Assembly (NCBI GenBank): GCA_021817045.1
Contig: JAKAWG010000027.1
Location: forward strand, 1 to 56,027
Source of the DNA: Acidobacteriota bacterium
GTDB lineage: Bacteria; Acidobacteriota; Terriglobia; UBA7540
Length of the DNA stretch: 56,027 bases
Direction of reading: 5' to 3'
The notes under the pieces: model-generated
Databases searched by the model: none
What the model saw: the letters and a program-made list of their open reading frames with translations, nothing else
What the model was told of the DNA's origin: nothing
Shown here: one piece after another, positions 56,008 to 56,027 of the stretch
Numbering within the stretch: position 1 is the first letter of the stretch
How the letters are laid out: each line of letters opens with the position of its first letter
Program-made: the position numbers and the translations under genes

Positions 56008-56027
56008 GGGAGGCGCGCACCGTTGGC

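Overview
The window looks like a chromosomal segment of a soil-type acidobacterium (Acidobacteriota). The evidence is indirect: two complete and one truncated Oar-like TonB-dependent receptors of about 1,100 residues with an N-terminal carboxypeptidase-regulatory-like domain, many Tat-exported glycoside hydrolases, a bacillithiol-type deacetylase (BshB1), a PEP-CTERM protein, a radical SAM enzyme with the layout of the tetraether/membrane-spanning lipid synthases, and a dispersed family of GC-rich palindromic repeats. No rRNA or other phylogenetic marker is present, so the assignment is an inference.

Layout. 1-2331 (minus strand): a small gene set with a NifX/NifB-type cofactor-binding protein, a secreted OB-fold-like protein, a DUF5320 protein, a DUF2892 membrane protein and a cupin that runs off the left edge. 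2.5-6.4 kb: a truncated DUF89 fragment, palindromic repeats and the first Oar-like receptor. 6.7-12.3 kb: a TPR protein with repeat sequence read in frame, a coiled-coil exported protein, two small membrane proteins and an S10 carboxypeptidase-like enzyme. 12.3-13.4 kb: a PEP-CTERM gene with its own terminator and a sigma-54-like promoter.

13.4-50.7 kb is a glycan-degradation island: a CehA/McbA-type metallohydrolase, GH116, tRNA-Leu(CAG), a CocE-type hydrolase translationally coupled to a phospholipase C-like phosphoesterase, a broken CehA/McbA gene, a second Oar-like receptor, a coupled aldolase-SDR pair behind an MBL-fold remnant, GH78, GH27 with a ricin-type lectin domain, a frameshifted Tes/Mss-like radical SAM gene beside a broken B12-binding radical SAM gene, a second GH78, a truncated third receptor, a sulfatase, GH2, a DUF6807/PmoA-like protein and a Gfo/Idh/MocA oxidoreductase. 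Six reading frames in this island begin with twin-arginine signals. Together they suggest uptake and extracellular stripping of a rhamnose- and galactose-containing, possibly sulfated or pectic, heteropolysaccharide. No dedicated regulator is visible.

50.9-56.0 kb holds housekeeping-type genes: DUF192, a 32-residue membrane protein, a small secreted protein, BshB1, an SDR and a GT39-like membrane glycosyltransferase that also carries a repeat read in frame.

The segment carries an unusual amount of gene decay: at least six truncated or frame-disrupted genes, several next to repeats or paralogues. The most interesting signals are the decaying radical SAM pair, the repeat sequence recruited into two proteins, the sigma-54-like site at the PEP-CTERM gene, and the rhamnosidase/aldolase/SDR arrangement.
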